Below, piece by piece: positions 8,308 through 17,136 of a stretch of 64,000 nucleotides of DNA. Every line of letters starts with the position of its first letter. Within the stretch, counting starts at the first letter, position 1. Under the pieces are notes generated by a model. The model was given only the letters and a program-made list of their open reading frames with translations, did no database searches and was not told where the DNA came from. Origin of the DNA: JAMXLO01 sp963799415 (lineage in GTDB: Bacteria > Pseudomonadota > Alphaproteobacteria > Acetobacterales > Acetobacteraceae); the NCBI GenBank assembly GCA_963799415.1, contig CAWCXI010000017.1, positions 62,001 to 126,000 on the forward strand. The letters run 5' to 3'. The translations under genes and the position numbers were made by a program.

Positions 8308-9473
8308 CAGAACAATCGCTTGGTGGCGATGCGCGCGCCTTCCGCCATCGACGCCAGTTTTGCCCATACAACATCATCGGCGACGCGTCCGCGTCCGGCC
8401 GAGGTATCGAAGCCGCAATCGGTGCCGGCGAGGACGCGGCGTGGATCGCCCACAGCGCGCGCCACCAGTTCGATGCGGTCGGCAATGACCTCGGGGTGCT
8501 CGACGAAATTCGTCAGCGGATCGACCACGCCGGCGACGATGACCTGGCCGTCGTCGAGCGGCAGGTCCTTCAGGCAGCGATATTCGTGCGCGTGGCGGGG
8601 GTTGGCGAACGGCAGCACGAAGCCACCCACTTTCGCCTGGCGTATCGTCGGCAGCACCTCCGGCAGAGCGACGTCGCAATCGTGCGGGCCTTCGTAATTG
8701 CCCCAGCAGGCGTGTAGTCGAACCCGGTCGCGCGGCACATTGGCGAGTGCCACGTTTATTGCCGCCACCACGCGCTCGACAAAGCCGACGAATTCGCCGA
8801 GCGGCCGGTCCTGGTACGAGATGTGTCGCTCCATGGCGAGATCGGGCGCATCGATCTGCAGCACGAAGCCGTTTGAGACGATGGTTTCGTATTCCACCTG
8901 CAGCGCGCGACCGAGGGCCGCAAGATACTCGTCCTCGGTGTCGTACCATGCGTTGCGCATGGCCGCGGCGATGATGCCGGGTGAGGGCGCTGTCATGAAC
9001 GGCTCGGCGTAGCGACCCTGCACGGCGTCGAGCGCAGCGCGGAAATCCGCGCATTCGGTCTCGACCGGCGCGCGATCCAGGTAGCGTACCTCGCCGACTG
9101 CCTCGGGTATGCCGCCGACGTTGCTGATCAACTCGTTGACCGCATCATGCGCGGCTTTCCACGCCATGAAGGCCGGATAATGCGTCACGTCGGCGAACAC
9201 CTTGCGCGTCCAGCCGCCGCCGAACCCGCTCATGCGATGTCGCACATAGAGGAAGAACGCCTCACGCTGCTGCTCGCCGTTGTTGGGAATGTCGACGCCG
9301 GCGGCGATCTGCTTGGCCACGACCTCCCGCACCGCTGCCTTGCCCTCTCGGTCAAGCTCAGCGGCATCGATCGCCTCGCCACGCGAGCGGCGCACATACA
9401 GCGATGTCAGCGCTGCCGGACGCGGCAGACTGCCAGTGTGGGTGGTCAGGATACGATGTTCGCTTCCCAGCAT
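8307..9473 (-). CDS. Cobalamin-independent methionine synthase II family protein (MetE C-terminal-like methyltransferase)
   Basis: This 388-residue protein matches the stand-alone MetE C-terminal barrel: ILTTHTGSLPRP at the start, HACWGNYEGPHDCDV with His and Cys zinc candidates, GVVDPLTNFVEHPE, and GTDCGFDT near the end with the last zinc Cys. Such proteins transfer methyl or alkyl groups via a zinc-activated thiol. The MetE N-terminal half is absent, so a true methionine synthase role is uncertain. It follows the D-cysteine desulfhydrase gene by 11 bp on the same strand, so the two are an operon. Confidence 0.88.
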   Translation of the reverse strand: MLGSEHRILTTHTGSLPRPAALTSLYVRRSRGEAIDAAELDREGKAAVREVVAKQIAAGVDIPNNGEQQREAFFLYVRHRMSGFGGGWTRKVFADVTHYPAFMAWKAAHDAVNELISNVGGIPEAVGEVRYLDRAPVETECADFRAALDAVQGRYAEPFMTAPSPGIIAAAMRNAWYDTEDEYLAALGRALQVEYETIVSNGFVLQIDAPDLAMERHISYQDRPLGEFVGFVERVVAAINVALANVPRDRVRLHACWGNYEGPHDCDVALPEVLPTIRQAKVGGFVLPFANPRHAHEYRCLKDLPLDDGQVIVAGVVDPLTNFVEHPEVIADRIELVARAVGDPRRVLAGTDCGFDTSAGRGRVADDVVWAKLASMAEGARIATKRLF

Positions 9474-9484
9474 CGCGGTTTCCC

Positions 9485-10495
9485 CTATACGGCCATCGCC
9501 TGTTCGAACACGCCAGTATAGCCGAACAGGCCGACAGCGCCGCCGGTGTGCAGGAACACCACCGTCTCGCGCTTGCCGATCTCGCCCTTGCGGATCAGGT
9601 CGACCAAGCCGGCCATCGCCTTGCCGGAATACACCGGGTCGAGCAGCACGCCCTCGAGCCGGGCCAACATAAGCACCGCCTCGGTCATGCCAGGCGTCGG
9701 CTGACCGTAGCCGGGACCGACATAGTCGCAGTTGGCCATCACCGCCGAGCGCGCAATGCCGCCACGCATGCCGACATAGTCCGCGGTTGCCTCCGCCAGC
9801 AGGTGCACGTTGGCCTCCTGCCGGTCTTTCGGCGCGCGCACGCCGATGCCGAGTACCGGAATGCCGGCGTTGCTGCCCTCAAGCCCGACCAGCAGCCCTG
9901 CCTGGGTTCCCGCGCTGCCCGTCGCGGTTACCACGCGGTCGATGCGCAGCCCCGTTTCATCGGCCTGATGCATTAGTTCCTGCGCGCAGGAGACGTAGCC
10001 CAGCGCGCCGACCCGATTGGAGCCGCCACCCGGGATTACGTACGGCTTCTCACCGGCGGCCCGCAAGGCTTCGCCCCTCGCCTCCGCTGCGGCGTTCATG
10101 TCGGTGCCCCCCGGGCAGTACTCGATAGCGGTGTCGAACAGCCGGTCGAGCAACACGTTGCCGCTGTTCAGATAGTCGCGGTCGTTGGTGTCGATGCGGT
10201 GCTCCAGGAGCGCCGAGCACTTCATGCCGAACCGCCTCGCCACAGCGGCGGTCTGGCGCACATGATTGGACTGGACGGCGCCCTGGGTCACCAGATGGTT
10301 GGCGCCCAGCGCCTGAGCCTCGCCGACCAGCCACTCCAGCTTGCGCACCTTGTTGCCGCCGGTCGCCACCACGGTGCAGTCATCGCGCTTGATCCAGATC
10401 TCCGGGCCGCCGAGGTGGCGGCTGAGATTGGCCAGCTTCTCCAGCGGTGTGGGGGTGGGAAACAGGCGTACACGGGGGAAACGGGCGAGGTGCAT
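9485..10495 (-). CDS. dcyD: D-cysteine desulfhydrase / ACC deaminase family PLP enzyme
   Basis: This 336-residue fold-type II PLP enzyme begins MHLARFPRVRLFPTPTPLEK. The PLP lysine lies in TGGNKVRKLEWL, the phosphate and substrate region in QGAVQSNHVRQTA, and the glycine loop in TGSAGTQAGL. The likely reaction is D-cysteine to pyruvate, sulfide and ammonia. The related ACC deaminases cannot be excluded, but the sequence style is closer to DcyD. ATG 10495 is favoured over a long upstream frame because homology starts there. It diverges from msrP across 145 bp that hold a palindrome. Confidence 0.87.
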   Translation of the reverse strand: MHLARFPRVRLFPTPTPLEKLANLSRHLGGPEIWIKRDDCTVVATGGNKVRKLEWLVGEAQALGANHLVTQGAVQSNHVRQTAAVARRFGMKCSALLEHRIDTNDRDYLNSGNVLLDRLFDTAIEYCPGGTDMNAAAEARGEALRAAGEKPYVIPGGGSNRVGALGYVSCAQELMHQADETGLRIDRVVTATGSAGTQAGLLVGLEGSNAGIPVLGIGVRAPKDRQEANVHLLAEATADYVGMRGGIARSAVMANCDYVGPGYGQPTPGMTEAVLMLARLEGVLLDPVYSGKAMAGLVDLIRKGEIGKRETVVFLHTGGAVGLFGYTGVFEQAMAV

Positions 10496-10572
10496 GAAAT
10501 CTCCTGCCAAATGCGCGGACCGACTGTAATGTTCCCCATCCTGACGTGTCGGACAATGCGGCTGGGAGGTGC

Positions 10573-10590
10573 TGTCACGCCCAGGTGACA
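10573..10590. promoter_or_regulatory. Palindrome TGTCAC-N6-GTGACA between dcyD and msrP
   Basis: A perfect 6-6-6 inverted repeat, tgtcacgcccaggtgaca, lies in the 145-bp divergent region, 50 bp before the msrP ATG and 77 bp before dcyD. Spacing fits a dimeric regulator site. The regulator is not identified. It could also be a chance hairpin. Confidence 0.4.
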
Positions 10591-10640
10591 AACTGCATCG
10601 AGACCCCAGTTTGGAGTTATCTGGCTTGGTGGAGAGACCT

Positions 10641-11543
10641 ATGCACATCGTGCGACGCCGCGGTTGGGAGTTGTCGGAGCGCCTGGTGACGCCGGAGGCC
10701 CTGGTGCTGGGCCGTCGCGCCGCGCTGGCCGGAGCCGGCTCGGTGGTGCTGGCGGCCGCCGCACCGGAGCGCAATCCCAAATATGTCGCTGGCCGCGACA
10801 TCACGCCGGAGAAGTACGCGACCACCTACAACAACTATTACGAGTTCAGCGATGGCAAGGACCTGTGGGAGGCGGCGCAGGTCCTCAAGCAGCGCCCGTG
10901 GACGATCAGTCTGGAGGGCGAGGTCAAGCAGCCACGCACCATCGCGATCGACGACCTGCTGAAGCAGGTTCAGCTCGAGGAGCGGGTTTACCGCCACCGT
11001 TGCGTGGAGGCCTGGGCGATGACGGTGCCCTGGACCGGCTTCCCGCTCAGTCAGCTGCTGAAGATCGCCGAGCCGTTGGCGTCGGCGAAATACATCGTGT
11101 TCGAAACGGCCCAGGACAAGACGATGCCGGGGCTGAACTCGCCATTCTATCCCTGGCCGTACATCGAGGGGCTGGCGATCGACGAGGCGGCGAACGATCT
11201 GGCGTTCGTCTCGACCGGGCTGTATGGCAAGCCGCTGCCGCCGCAGAACGGCGGTCCGATCCGGCTGACGCTGCCGTGGAAATACGGCTTCAAGTCCTGC
11301 AAGGCCTTGATGAAGATCAGTTTCAGCGAGAAGCGGCCGGTGAATTTCTGGCAGGCGATCCAGCCGGCGGAGTATGGTTTCTGGGCGAACGTGAACCCGG
11401 CGGTCGCGCATCCGCGGTGGAGCCAGGCGCAGGAGCGTCTGCTGGGCAGCAACGAAATGGTGCCAACGCAGATCTACAACGGCTATGGTGAGTTCGTCGC
11501 ATCGCTTTACAGCGACCGGAAAAACGAGAAACTGTTCATGTGA
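10641..11543 (+). CDS. msrP: Protein-methionine-sulfoxide reductase catalytic subunit
   Basis: This 300-residue molybdopterin enzyme repairs oxidised methionine in periplasmic proteins. It has a Tat-like leader with twin arginines (LGRRAALAGAGSVVLAAAA, residues 23-41). The sulfite-oxidase-fold signature VYRHRCVEAWAMTVPW contains the molybdenum ligand C121, and LTLPWKYGFKSCK and YGFWANVNP are MsrP-specific. Start ATG 10641 has ggagag upstream. The next gene begins within its stop codon (GTGA overlap) but is not the usual haem partner MsrQ. Confidence 0.93.
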   Translation: MHIVRRRGWELSERLVTPEALVLGRRAALAGAGSVVLAAAAPERNPKYVAGRDITPEKYATTYNNYYEFSDGKDLWEAAQVLKQRPWTISLEGEVKQPRTIAIDDLLKQVQLEERVYRHRCVEAWAMTVPWTGFPLSQLLKIAEPLASAKYIVFETAQDKTMPGLNSPFYPWPYIEGLAIDEAANDLAFVSTGLYGKPLPPQNGGPIRLTLPWKYGFKSCKALMKISFSEKRPVNFWQAIQPAEYGFWANVNPAVAHPRWSQAQERLLGSNEMVPTQIYNGYGEFVASLYSDRKNEKLFM

Positions 11544-11848
11544 TTGCCCAACGAATCCTGGCCGTAGTGGCCGCCATGTTTCTGGTAGGCGCCGTCGCCG
11601 TGGCGATGCTCGGGCCGCCCGAGGTGCCGCTCGGGCAGTTGCTGTTCATGATCGATCACGACCTCATGGATGCGACGCACAATTTCATCGGCGCGCACAT
11701 CGCGGCCTGGCTCTGGGACTACCTGGTCGTGCCGCTGATGTTGCGTCCGGCCTGGCTGGTGCCAGCCGGGCTCGGGCTGATCTGCGGCGGCGTGTCACTG
11801 TCGCTGTCCACGCGAAAGACCACGCACCGGTCGCACCGACGCAGCTAA
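11540..11848 (+). CDS. Small integral membrane protein coupled to msrP
   Basis: A 102-residue protein starting at GTG 11540, overlapping the msrP stop. Hydrophobic segments near residues 4-24, 52-68 and 71-90 suggest two or three membrane helices, ending in a basic tail (STRKTTHRSHRRS). It is about half the length of MsrQ and lacks obvious MsrQ haem-binding architecture, so I do not call it MsrQ. Tight coupling suggests it works with MsrP, perhaps as an anchor or electron-transfer helper; that is inference. Confidence 0.65.
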   Translation: MIAQRILAVVAAMFLVGAVAVAMLGPPEVPLGQLLFMIDHDLMDATHNFIGAHIAAWLWDYLVVPLMLRPAWLVPAGLGLICGGVSLSLSTRKTTHRSHRRS

Positions 11849-11865
11849 CGGCAGGATGTCGAGTT

Positions 11866-11917
11866 GCCCCCGCCGCCGCGCCCGTGTAGCGAAGCCGGGC
11901 CGGGTAGGGGAGGGGGC
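11866..11917. repeat. C/G-rich intergenic palindromic repeat, copy 3 (degenerate)
   Basis: A diverged copy with a C-rich left arm (gcccccgccgccgcgcccg) and G-rich right arm (gggtaggggaggggg). The right arm is followed by caacgtc and the ATG of the acid phosphatase at 11924, so it is placed as that gene's Shine-Dalgarno sequence. Confidence 0.6.
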
Positions 11918-11923
11918 AACGTC

Positions 11924-12695
11924 ATGAGAGTGTCGCTGACGGCGCGCCACGTGGGCAGCATGCGGGGGTTCGTTGCCGGTCTGTTACTGCTCGCAGTCGC
12001 GGGTTGCGCGGACAAGGTCGCCACCCCGGACAAGGTCGCGATGCCCGACGAGGCGGCATCATTCGTCACTGCAGCATCGCAGCCCGCGAATGTCGGCGAT
12101 GCCAAGATCGTCGCCCTGAAGTACGCACGATTCCGGCGAATACGCCCAAGGGCTCGCACAGGTTGCCGGGCAGGCGAACGATTGGCTGGGGACCAGGGCG
12201 GCATCGGCCAGCCGGCCGGCCCTGGTGCTCGATATCGATGAGACCGCGCTGTCGAACTGGGAAGTCATCAAGCGGGACGATTTCGGCCGCCCTATCGGCG
12301 GTCCATGCAATCCCGCGCTTGATGCCCCCTGCGGGTGGGCCGCGTGGGATCAGCTTGCACGTGACACGGCCATTGAACCGACATTGCAGTTGTACCAGCG
12401 GGCACGCGCGCTGAACGTCGCCGTGTTCTTCATAACCGGGCGCCCAGAGAACCAGCGCCGTGCGACCGAACGCAATCTCGCGGCCGTCGGCTACACCGGA
12501 TATGAGAAGCTCTACATGGTGCCCAATGGTGCACACTTCGCCTCGGCGGCCGACTTCAAGGCGCCGGTGCGGGCCGAAATCGAGCAGCAGGGCTATACCA
12601 TCATCGAGAACATGGGCGATCAGCCGTCCGATCTGCTTGGCGGGCACGCCGAGAAGAAGTTCCTGCTGCCGGATCCCTTCTACCGCGTGCCATAG
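11924..12695 (+). pseudogene. Frameshifted HAD family acid phosphatase lipoprotein (class B / lipoprotein e(P4) type)
   Basis: The 5' frame gives a lipoprotein signal (GLLLLAVAGC, C28) and runs to ALKYA. One extra base at about 12125 shifts the frame, which then reads HDSGEYAQGLAQ and continues to 12695. The corrected protein is about 256 residues. It has the HAD nucleophile motif VLDIDETALSNWE, FFITGRPENQRR (motif II) and FLLPDPFY near the end. The family is acid phosphatase B / 5'-nucleotidase lipoprotein, an outer-membrane or periplasmic phosphomonoesterase. The G-rich repeat arm supplies the ribosome site. The indel may be an assembly error because both halves keep good family sequence. 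Confidence 0.82.
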
Positions 12696-12752
12696 AAGCT
12701 TCGACTGCCATCGCGACCGCCGATATATTGCCGACAACGGAGGGAAGCGAGG

Positions 12753-15083
12753 ATGTACCATCGCGCGATCCTGTTGCGGGGCGTGGCTATCATGTTGCTC
12801 CTGGCGACCATCGCTCGCCTGGGAGTTGGTGCCGCGGACGCGGCGGACGTCCTCACGCAGCACTATGACAATGCCCGCACCGGCGCCAATCTGGCCGAAA
12901 CGACCTTGGACAGAAATGCGCTGCGCTCGGGCTTGTTCGGCAAGCGCTGGACGCTCTACGCCGATGGGCAGGTTGTCGCCCAGCCGCTCTATGTCTCCGG
13001 CTTGGCGATAGATACCGCCACTGACCCAGCCGTCCCTCTTGTCCAGGGAATGTTCAACACCGTCATCGTCGCGACGATGCATAACACGGTCTATGCCTAC
13101 GACGCCGACAACGAACGGCGTGGTCCCGACGGGCGCACCATTCCACTGTGGGCGAGATGGCTCGGTCAGCCCCGCCAGGGCGGCAAGGACATCGACATGT
13201 GGAGCACGAATGATCCCGAATGGGGGATTCTGAGCACTCCGGTCGTGAGCGATGACCGAAAGACGCTGTATGTCGTCGCCTGGCACGACGATGGCCCCGA
13301 AGGTATTCGCTACAAGCTGCACGCCCTCAACCTCGCGAGTGGTGCGGAACGTCAACCGGCAGCGATGATAGGGATCTCGTCGACCGACGCGTCGCAGCCG
13401 TGCAAACCGCAGAGCCCCTTCAATCCGTGCACGCAGAAACAGCGCGCGGCGCTGCTGTTGAGCAACGGTGTTCTGTACATCGGCCTTGGCGGTGACGGGA
13501 ACCGTGGTGCGTTGTTTGCCTTCGATGCGGCGCCGCTCACGCAGAGAGCCTTTTGGAGTACGACGCCGAACGGCACCAACGGCGGCATCTGGCAGTCCGG
13601 CCAAGGGCCTGCCGCCGATGTGGACGGCAACGTCTATCTGATGACGGGGAATGGCACGTTCGACGCCGATACCAACGGCCGGAACTATGGCGACAGCTTC
13701 GTCAAGTTGCGGCTGGAAGGGCAGAATCTGACCGTCCAGGACTACTTCACGCCTTGCAACCAAAGCCATCTGAATGACATCGACCTCGATCTAGGCTCCT
13801 CCGGGCCGGCCTTGGTCCCGGGCACGCCGCCGCTGATCATAGGCGGCGGCAAGGAGGGCGTGCTCTACGTCCTGTCGCGGTCCGACATGGGCAAGTTCGT
13901 TCGCAGCCCGACGGCTCCGGATTGCCAGAATACCAACGCGTTGCAGCAGGTCACGGCGTTCCAGCCGATGGTGCACGATGGGCAGACCCATTACGGCAAC
14001 ATCCACGGTTCGCCGGTTGTTTGGCAGGGGCCGGACGTCGAACGCATCTATGCCTGGGGCGAGAACAGCCCATTGAAGGCATACCAGATCAAAGACGGTC
14101 GGCTACAGGACATCGATGCGCCGAAGGCGAGCGCGTTCCAGCCGCCGATCGGAATGCCGGGCGGCATGTTGTCGCTCACCGCAAACGGCAGCAAGGCGGG
14201 CAGCGGCATTCTGTGGGCGGTCGTACCGCTTGACGGCGATGCCAATCGGCAACGCGGTGTGAAGGGTATCATTCTAGCGCTCGACGCGGAGGACGTCAGT
14301 CAGACTCTGTGGTCGAGCGAGCAGGTGGCTGGGCGGGACCGTCCTGGCCTGTTCGCCAAGTTCACCCCACCGACGGTCGCCGACGGCAAGCTGTTCGTCG
14401 CAACCTACGGCGACGGCGAAACTTTGCAGACATACGCCAATAGCCGGCCGACTCAATTTCCAGCCAATTACCAGGTTGCCGTCTATGGCATGATGGCGGC
14501 ACCGCCGCGACCTCAGCAGGTTGTCGACAAGGACAGCGATGACGTCGCCGTGGTGCGTGCGACAACCGTGCCGCTGGCCCTCGACACCAGTGCCTGCAAG
14601 CCGGTGGACGCATCTTCAATCGATTGCACCGATGCGCTGACCCAGAGGGTTGGCCGCCCGAGCCTGTCGCGGGTCATCCTTTCGGCGAACCAGAATGTCG
14701 CGGCATGTTCGCTGCTTGAAGTCACCGCCGCGGCGAAAGATGATGGATTGCGCAATGCGACGGGCATTGGCTTCTGGAGCAGCCAGGCTCTTGCGGGTAA
14801 CCAGGCCGCCGAGGATTTGGGAATATTCGTTCCCAAGGTGCAGCTCGTGTCGGTGGGAACCGCAACCCTGAAGAACGGCGCGACCGCGACCCTGGTCGAA
14901 TTCGTGGGCGTCGTGAACTGTCAGACGAGCGATGGTTCCGATGTCGCGAGGCTGTTCAAGCCATACATGCAGTTCGCCGGGGCGGCGGACGATCGCGTTT
15001 ACCGGAATTGGGACCACGCACCGAACTACCTGATCAGTCGCCAGGTCCTGAGCCTTGATCGGACAAGCGACGTGCTCCGCTAG
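12753..15083 (+). CDS. Exported PQQ-like beta-propeller repeat protein
   Basis: This 776-residue protein has a signal peptide (ILLRGVAIMLLLATIARLG...ADAA). It then has propeller-like blades with typical PQQ-repeat phrases: NTVIVATMHNTVYAYDAD, GALFAFDAAPL, GNVYLMTGNGTFDAD, EGVLYVLSR, GIILALDAEDVS. The start LTQHYDNARTGANLAET is characteristic of a secreted family in soil bacteria. It has no cytochrome-c motif and is not a recognised alcohol or glucose dehydrogenase. The C-terminal 180 residues beyond the propeller are not recognised and contain several cysteines. It begins 57 bp after the phosphatase, with SD-like cggaggg. Confidence 0.75.
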   Translation: MYHRAILLRGVAIMLLLATIARLGVGAADAADVLTQHYDNARTGANLAETTLDRNALRSGLFGKRWTLYADGQVVAQPLYVSGLAIDTATDPAVPLVQGMFNTVIVATMHNTVYAYDADNERRGPDGRTIPLWARWLGQPRQGGKDIDMWSTNDPEWGILSTPVVSDDRKTLYVVAWHDDGPEGIRYKLHALNLASGAERQPAAMIGISSTDASQPCKPQSPFNPCTQKQRAALLLSNGVLYIGLGGDGNRGALFAFDAAPLTQRAFWSTTPNGTNGGIWQSGQGPAADVDGNVYLMTGNGTFDADTNGRNYGDSFVKLRLEGQNLTVQDYFTPCNQSHLNDIDLDLGSSGPALVPGTPPLIIGGGKEGVLYVLSRSDMGKFVRSPTAPDCQNTNALQQVTAFQPMVHDGQTHYGNIHGSPVVWQGPDVERIYAWGENSPLKAYQIKDGRLQDIDAPKASAFQPPIGMPGGMLSLTANGSKAGSGILWAVVPLDGDANRQRGVKGIILALDAEDVSQTLWSSEQVAGRDRPGLFAKFTPPTVADGKLFVATYGDGETLQTYANSRPTQFPANYQVAVYGMMAAPPRPQQVVDKDSDDVAVVRATTVPLALDTSACKPVDASSIDCTDALTQRVGRPSLSRVILSANQNVAACSLLEVTAAAKDDGLRNATGIGFWSSQALAGNQAAEDLGIFVPKVQLVSVGTATLKNGATATLVEFVGVVNCQTSDGSDVARLFKPYMQFAGAADDRVYRNWDHAPNYLISRQVLSLDRTSDVLR

Positions 15084-15355
15084 TAGCCGTGAGTCACGCC
15101 GACATTGTCATTGCCTGGCGGCGGACCCGCCGGTACTCGTCATGGCCGGCGAAGGCCGGCCATCCACGTCTTCCCTTGATGCGCGCGGCACAGTCTGCTC
15201 ATGGTTCCTCTCGTTCAATGAGTCACACTTATGATGGGGATTGCTTCCCGAATCACGCCCGAGACCTCACGACAGTACACATAGTCTCGCTGTTCTATGC
15301 TTCCGGATACTAGCGCCGCCCGCTCATTGGCATTCCAATCACATGCCGAGCGGCA
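15084..15355. other. Convergent intergenic region with repeat and small palindromes
   Basis: The 272 bp between two convergent genes contain no credible gene. They hold a GACGTGGAT-type palindromic repeat at 15140-15173 and, near the right end, two short inverted repeats: attgg-catt-ccaat (15326-15339) and atgccgagcggcat (15343-15356). Neither has a clear T-run. Confidence 0.5.
15140..15173 (-). repeat. GACGTGGAT-type palindromic repeat, copy 1
   Basis: On the minus strand it reads gggaagacgtggat and then ggccggccttcgccggcc, followed by atga: a conserved head followed by a GC palindrome. Near-identical in plan to the copy at 62803 and related to copies at 31620, 56128 and 60362. Confidence 0.75.
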
Positions 15356-17113
15356 TCACATCCATGCTTCGTCGGCTACCGGCTGAGCCCGCACGTTGAT
15401 CCGCTCAGGAGCCAGCAGCTTCAGTCGATCATCCGCGCCAACGGCAACGGTGTGGACGTAGAAGTAGGTTTCCAGACGATCGATCGGCTCCATGACGGGG
15501 GAAGGGGCGGAAACAATCAGCAGGCCCCCGCACTCCCCGATCCAATCGATATGCCGATGACCGTGCATGATCACGGCGTGGTTGCCCAGATGCTGCAATC
15601 GACGGATGAACCAGCTGCCGTTGATGAGTGCCGTCCCGATGCGCTCCGACAATGCCTTTGCCGGCTTGGGATATTCGATGACGTGATGATGCAGCGCGAC
15701 GATCCAGCAGGCGCGTGGGTATTGTCTGACCGCAACTGCAAGGGCACGCGCCTGTTCGGCCGATACCAGGCCCAACGCGTTGGTGAACGAGAAATGTGTC
15801 TCGGCGTTGGAGTTCAGCACGATGACCCCGAGCCCATCGTCCGCGACAGGTGGCATGACCATGGGAAACATCGTCGCCCACAGTCCGGCCAATGATCGCG
15901 ACAGGCGCAGCGATCCGTTGTCGGCGAAGGTCGCCATGTCGCCGCCGTGCCATTTCAGTGCATCGGCCAATGTGTCTCCCAGCCTGCCCGCGCTGCTCTC
16001 CACGACATGGAGTCGCGAACCTTGCAGCATTCCGAGTGCCGAGATCGTCCGGACCTGACGCAAGCGCTTCATCGGACTCGTCGGCAGGTCCATCCGCGCA
16101 GGGCTTGCCCGGTCAACCACGTTGACGTCGTGGTTGCCCGGCAGTGCGATCACCAGGTCGGCCAGCCGCGGGTATGCGGCCAACGCAGCGAAGAACTCAG
16201 CCCACTCCGCCGAGCGCCCGGCATCGGTCAGGTCACCTGTTATCAGGATAATGTCCAGCGGGTGCGCTGCATGGACCTCATCCAAACGCGCCAATGTCTC
16301 TCTCAGCCGCTCGTTGCCGCGTGCGCCCGATCTTCCGCTCTCGATGCGAAACCCGTAGCGCTCGCCGACCGTGTGGATGTCCGATAGGTGCGCGACGCGC
16401 CAGGTTCGGTCGCCGACCGTCGGCGCGGCAAAGTCGCGAAAATCCCTCGGCTGGGCCATGGTCGCATCAGCAACGCCCCAGATCAGCGCAGCCGTCGCAA
16501 AATATCCGCAGATGAGCACGACACTGTTCGCCAGCACGGCGGGCACCAGCCGGATCAGCGGCGTAAGCTCCGCCAGGCTGCCGACCCATTGGGTAGCGGG
16601 CCACACCAGGATGATGATGCCGAAGCCGAGCCCGCATATCAGCAGGCCCGACGCCGCCGCAGCGCCGGCGCGAATGGAGCCACGCCGGGCATCGCTCATC
16701 CGCGATGCAAGCAGCCCCTCGGCTATATGCCGAATGCCCTCGCGAAACACGATATAGGCGGGCTGCACAGCCAGTGCATTCAATGACCAGAAGCTGCTTT
16801 CGGCGAGCCGCAGCAGCGGTCGGCCCGCGAACCAGCCAATTGCCATGAGCGGCGGAAGCAACAGAACCGGCAGAATTTCGTAAAAGATGTTTGCGGCATG
16901 GGACCAGACCGCGGCGATCCAGATCGAAACCAGAAGTGGCGCAGCGCCGAGCAGCAGGCCGGGAAAGCCGATCAGCAGCATCCAGGCGATTGCGAGCTTC
17001 GGAAGGCTGATCTCCGCGAGCAGGCTGCCCGCCAGCGAGAGCATCGATCGCTTCTTGGTGCTGGAAGCATCGTCCTCGATGTCGCCGTTTCGCGGATCGA
17101 GGATCGGTGTCAT
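15356..17113 (-). CDS. Membrane-anchored metallophosphoesterase
   Basis: This 585-residue protein joins an N-terminal membrane region to a C-terminal calcineurin-like phosphoesterase. Hydrophobic segments lie near 40-70, 80-97, 153-171 and 185-212. The metal motifs are HLSDIH (242-247), GDLTD (293-297), GNHD (326-329), then ALHHHVIEY and HGHRH. The start at 17113 has an AGGAG seven bases upstream; an open frame runs further upstream but overlaps the AI-2E gene. It follows the AI-2E-type gene by 23 bp on the same strand and is probably cotranscribed with it. The substrate is unknown; a cytoplasmic or envelope phosphodiester are options. Confidence 0.85.
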   Translation of the reverse strand: MTPILDPRNGDIEDDASSTKKRSMLSLAGSLLAEISLPKLAIAWMLLIGFPGLLLGAAPLLVSIWIAAVWSHAANIFYEILPVLLLPPLMAIGWFAGRPLLRLAESSFWSLNALAVQPAYIVFREGIRHIAEGLLASRMSDARRGSIRAGAAAASGLLICGLGFGIIILVWPATQWVGSLAELTPLIRLVPAVLANSVVLICGYFATAALIWGVADATMAQPRDFRDFAAPTVGDRTWRVAHLSDIHTVGERYGFRIESGRSGARGNERLRETLARLDEVHAAHPLDIILITGDLTDAGRSAEWAEFFAALAAYPRLADLVIALPGNHDVNVVDRASPARMDLPTSPMKRLRQVRTISALGMLQGSRLHVVESSAGRLGDTLADALKWHGGDMATFADNGSLRLSRSLAGLWATMFPMVMPPVADDGLGVIVLNSNAETHFSFTNALGLVSAEQARALAVAVRQYPRACWIVALHHHVIEYPKPAKALSERIGTALINGSWFIRRLQHLGNHAVIMHGHRHIDWIGECGGLLIVSAPSPVMEPIDRLETYFYVHTVAVGADDRLKLLAPERINVRAQPVADEAWM

Positions 17114-17136
17114 CGGTGTCTCCTGCAAGGCGCTCG

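Noticed and set aside
12066..13769. 567-residue minus-strand frame opposite the phosphatase and propeller genes
   Set aside because: Antisense shadow of two recognisable genes, with no domain or ribosome site.
15089..15313. 74-residue frame in the convergent gap
   Set aside because: Crosses a palindromic repeat, has no ribosome site, and composition is not that of a coding region.
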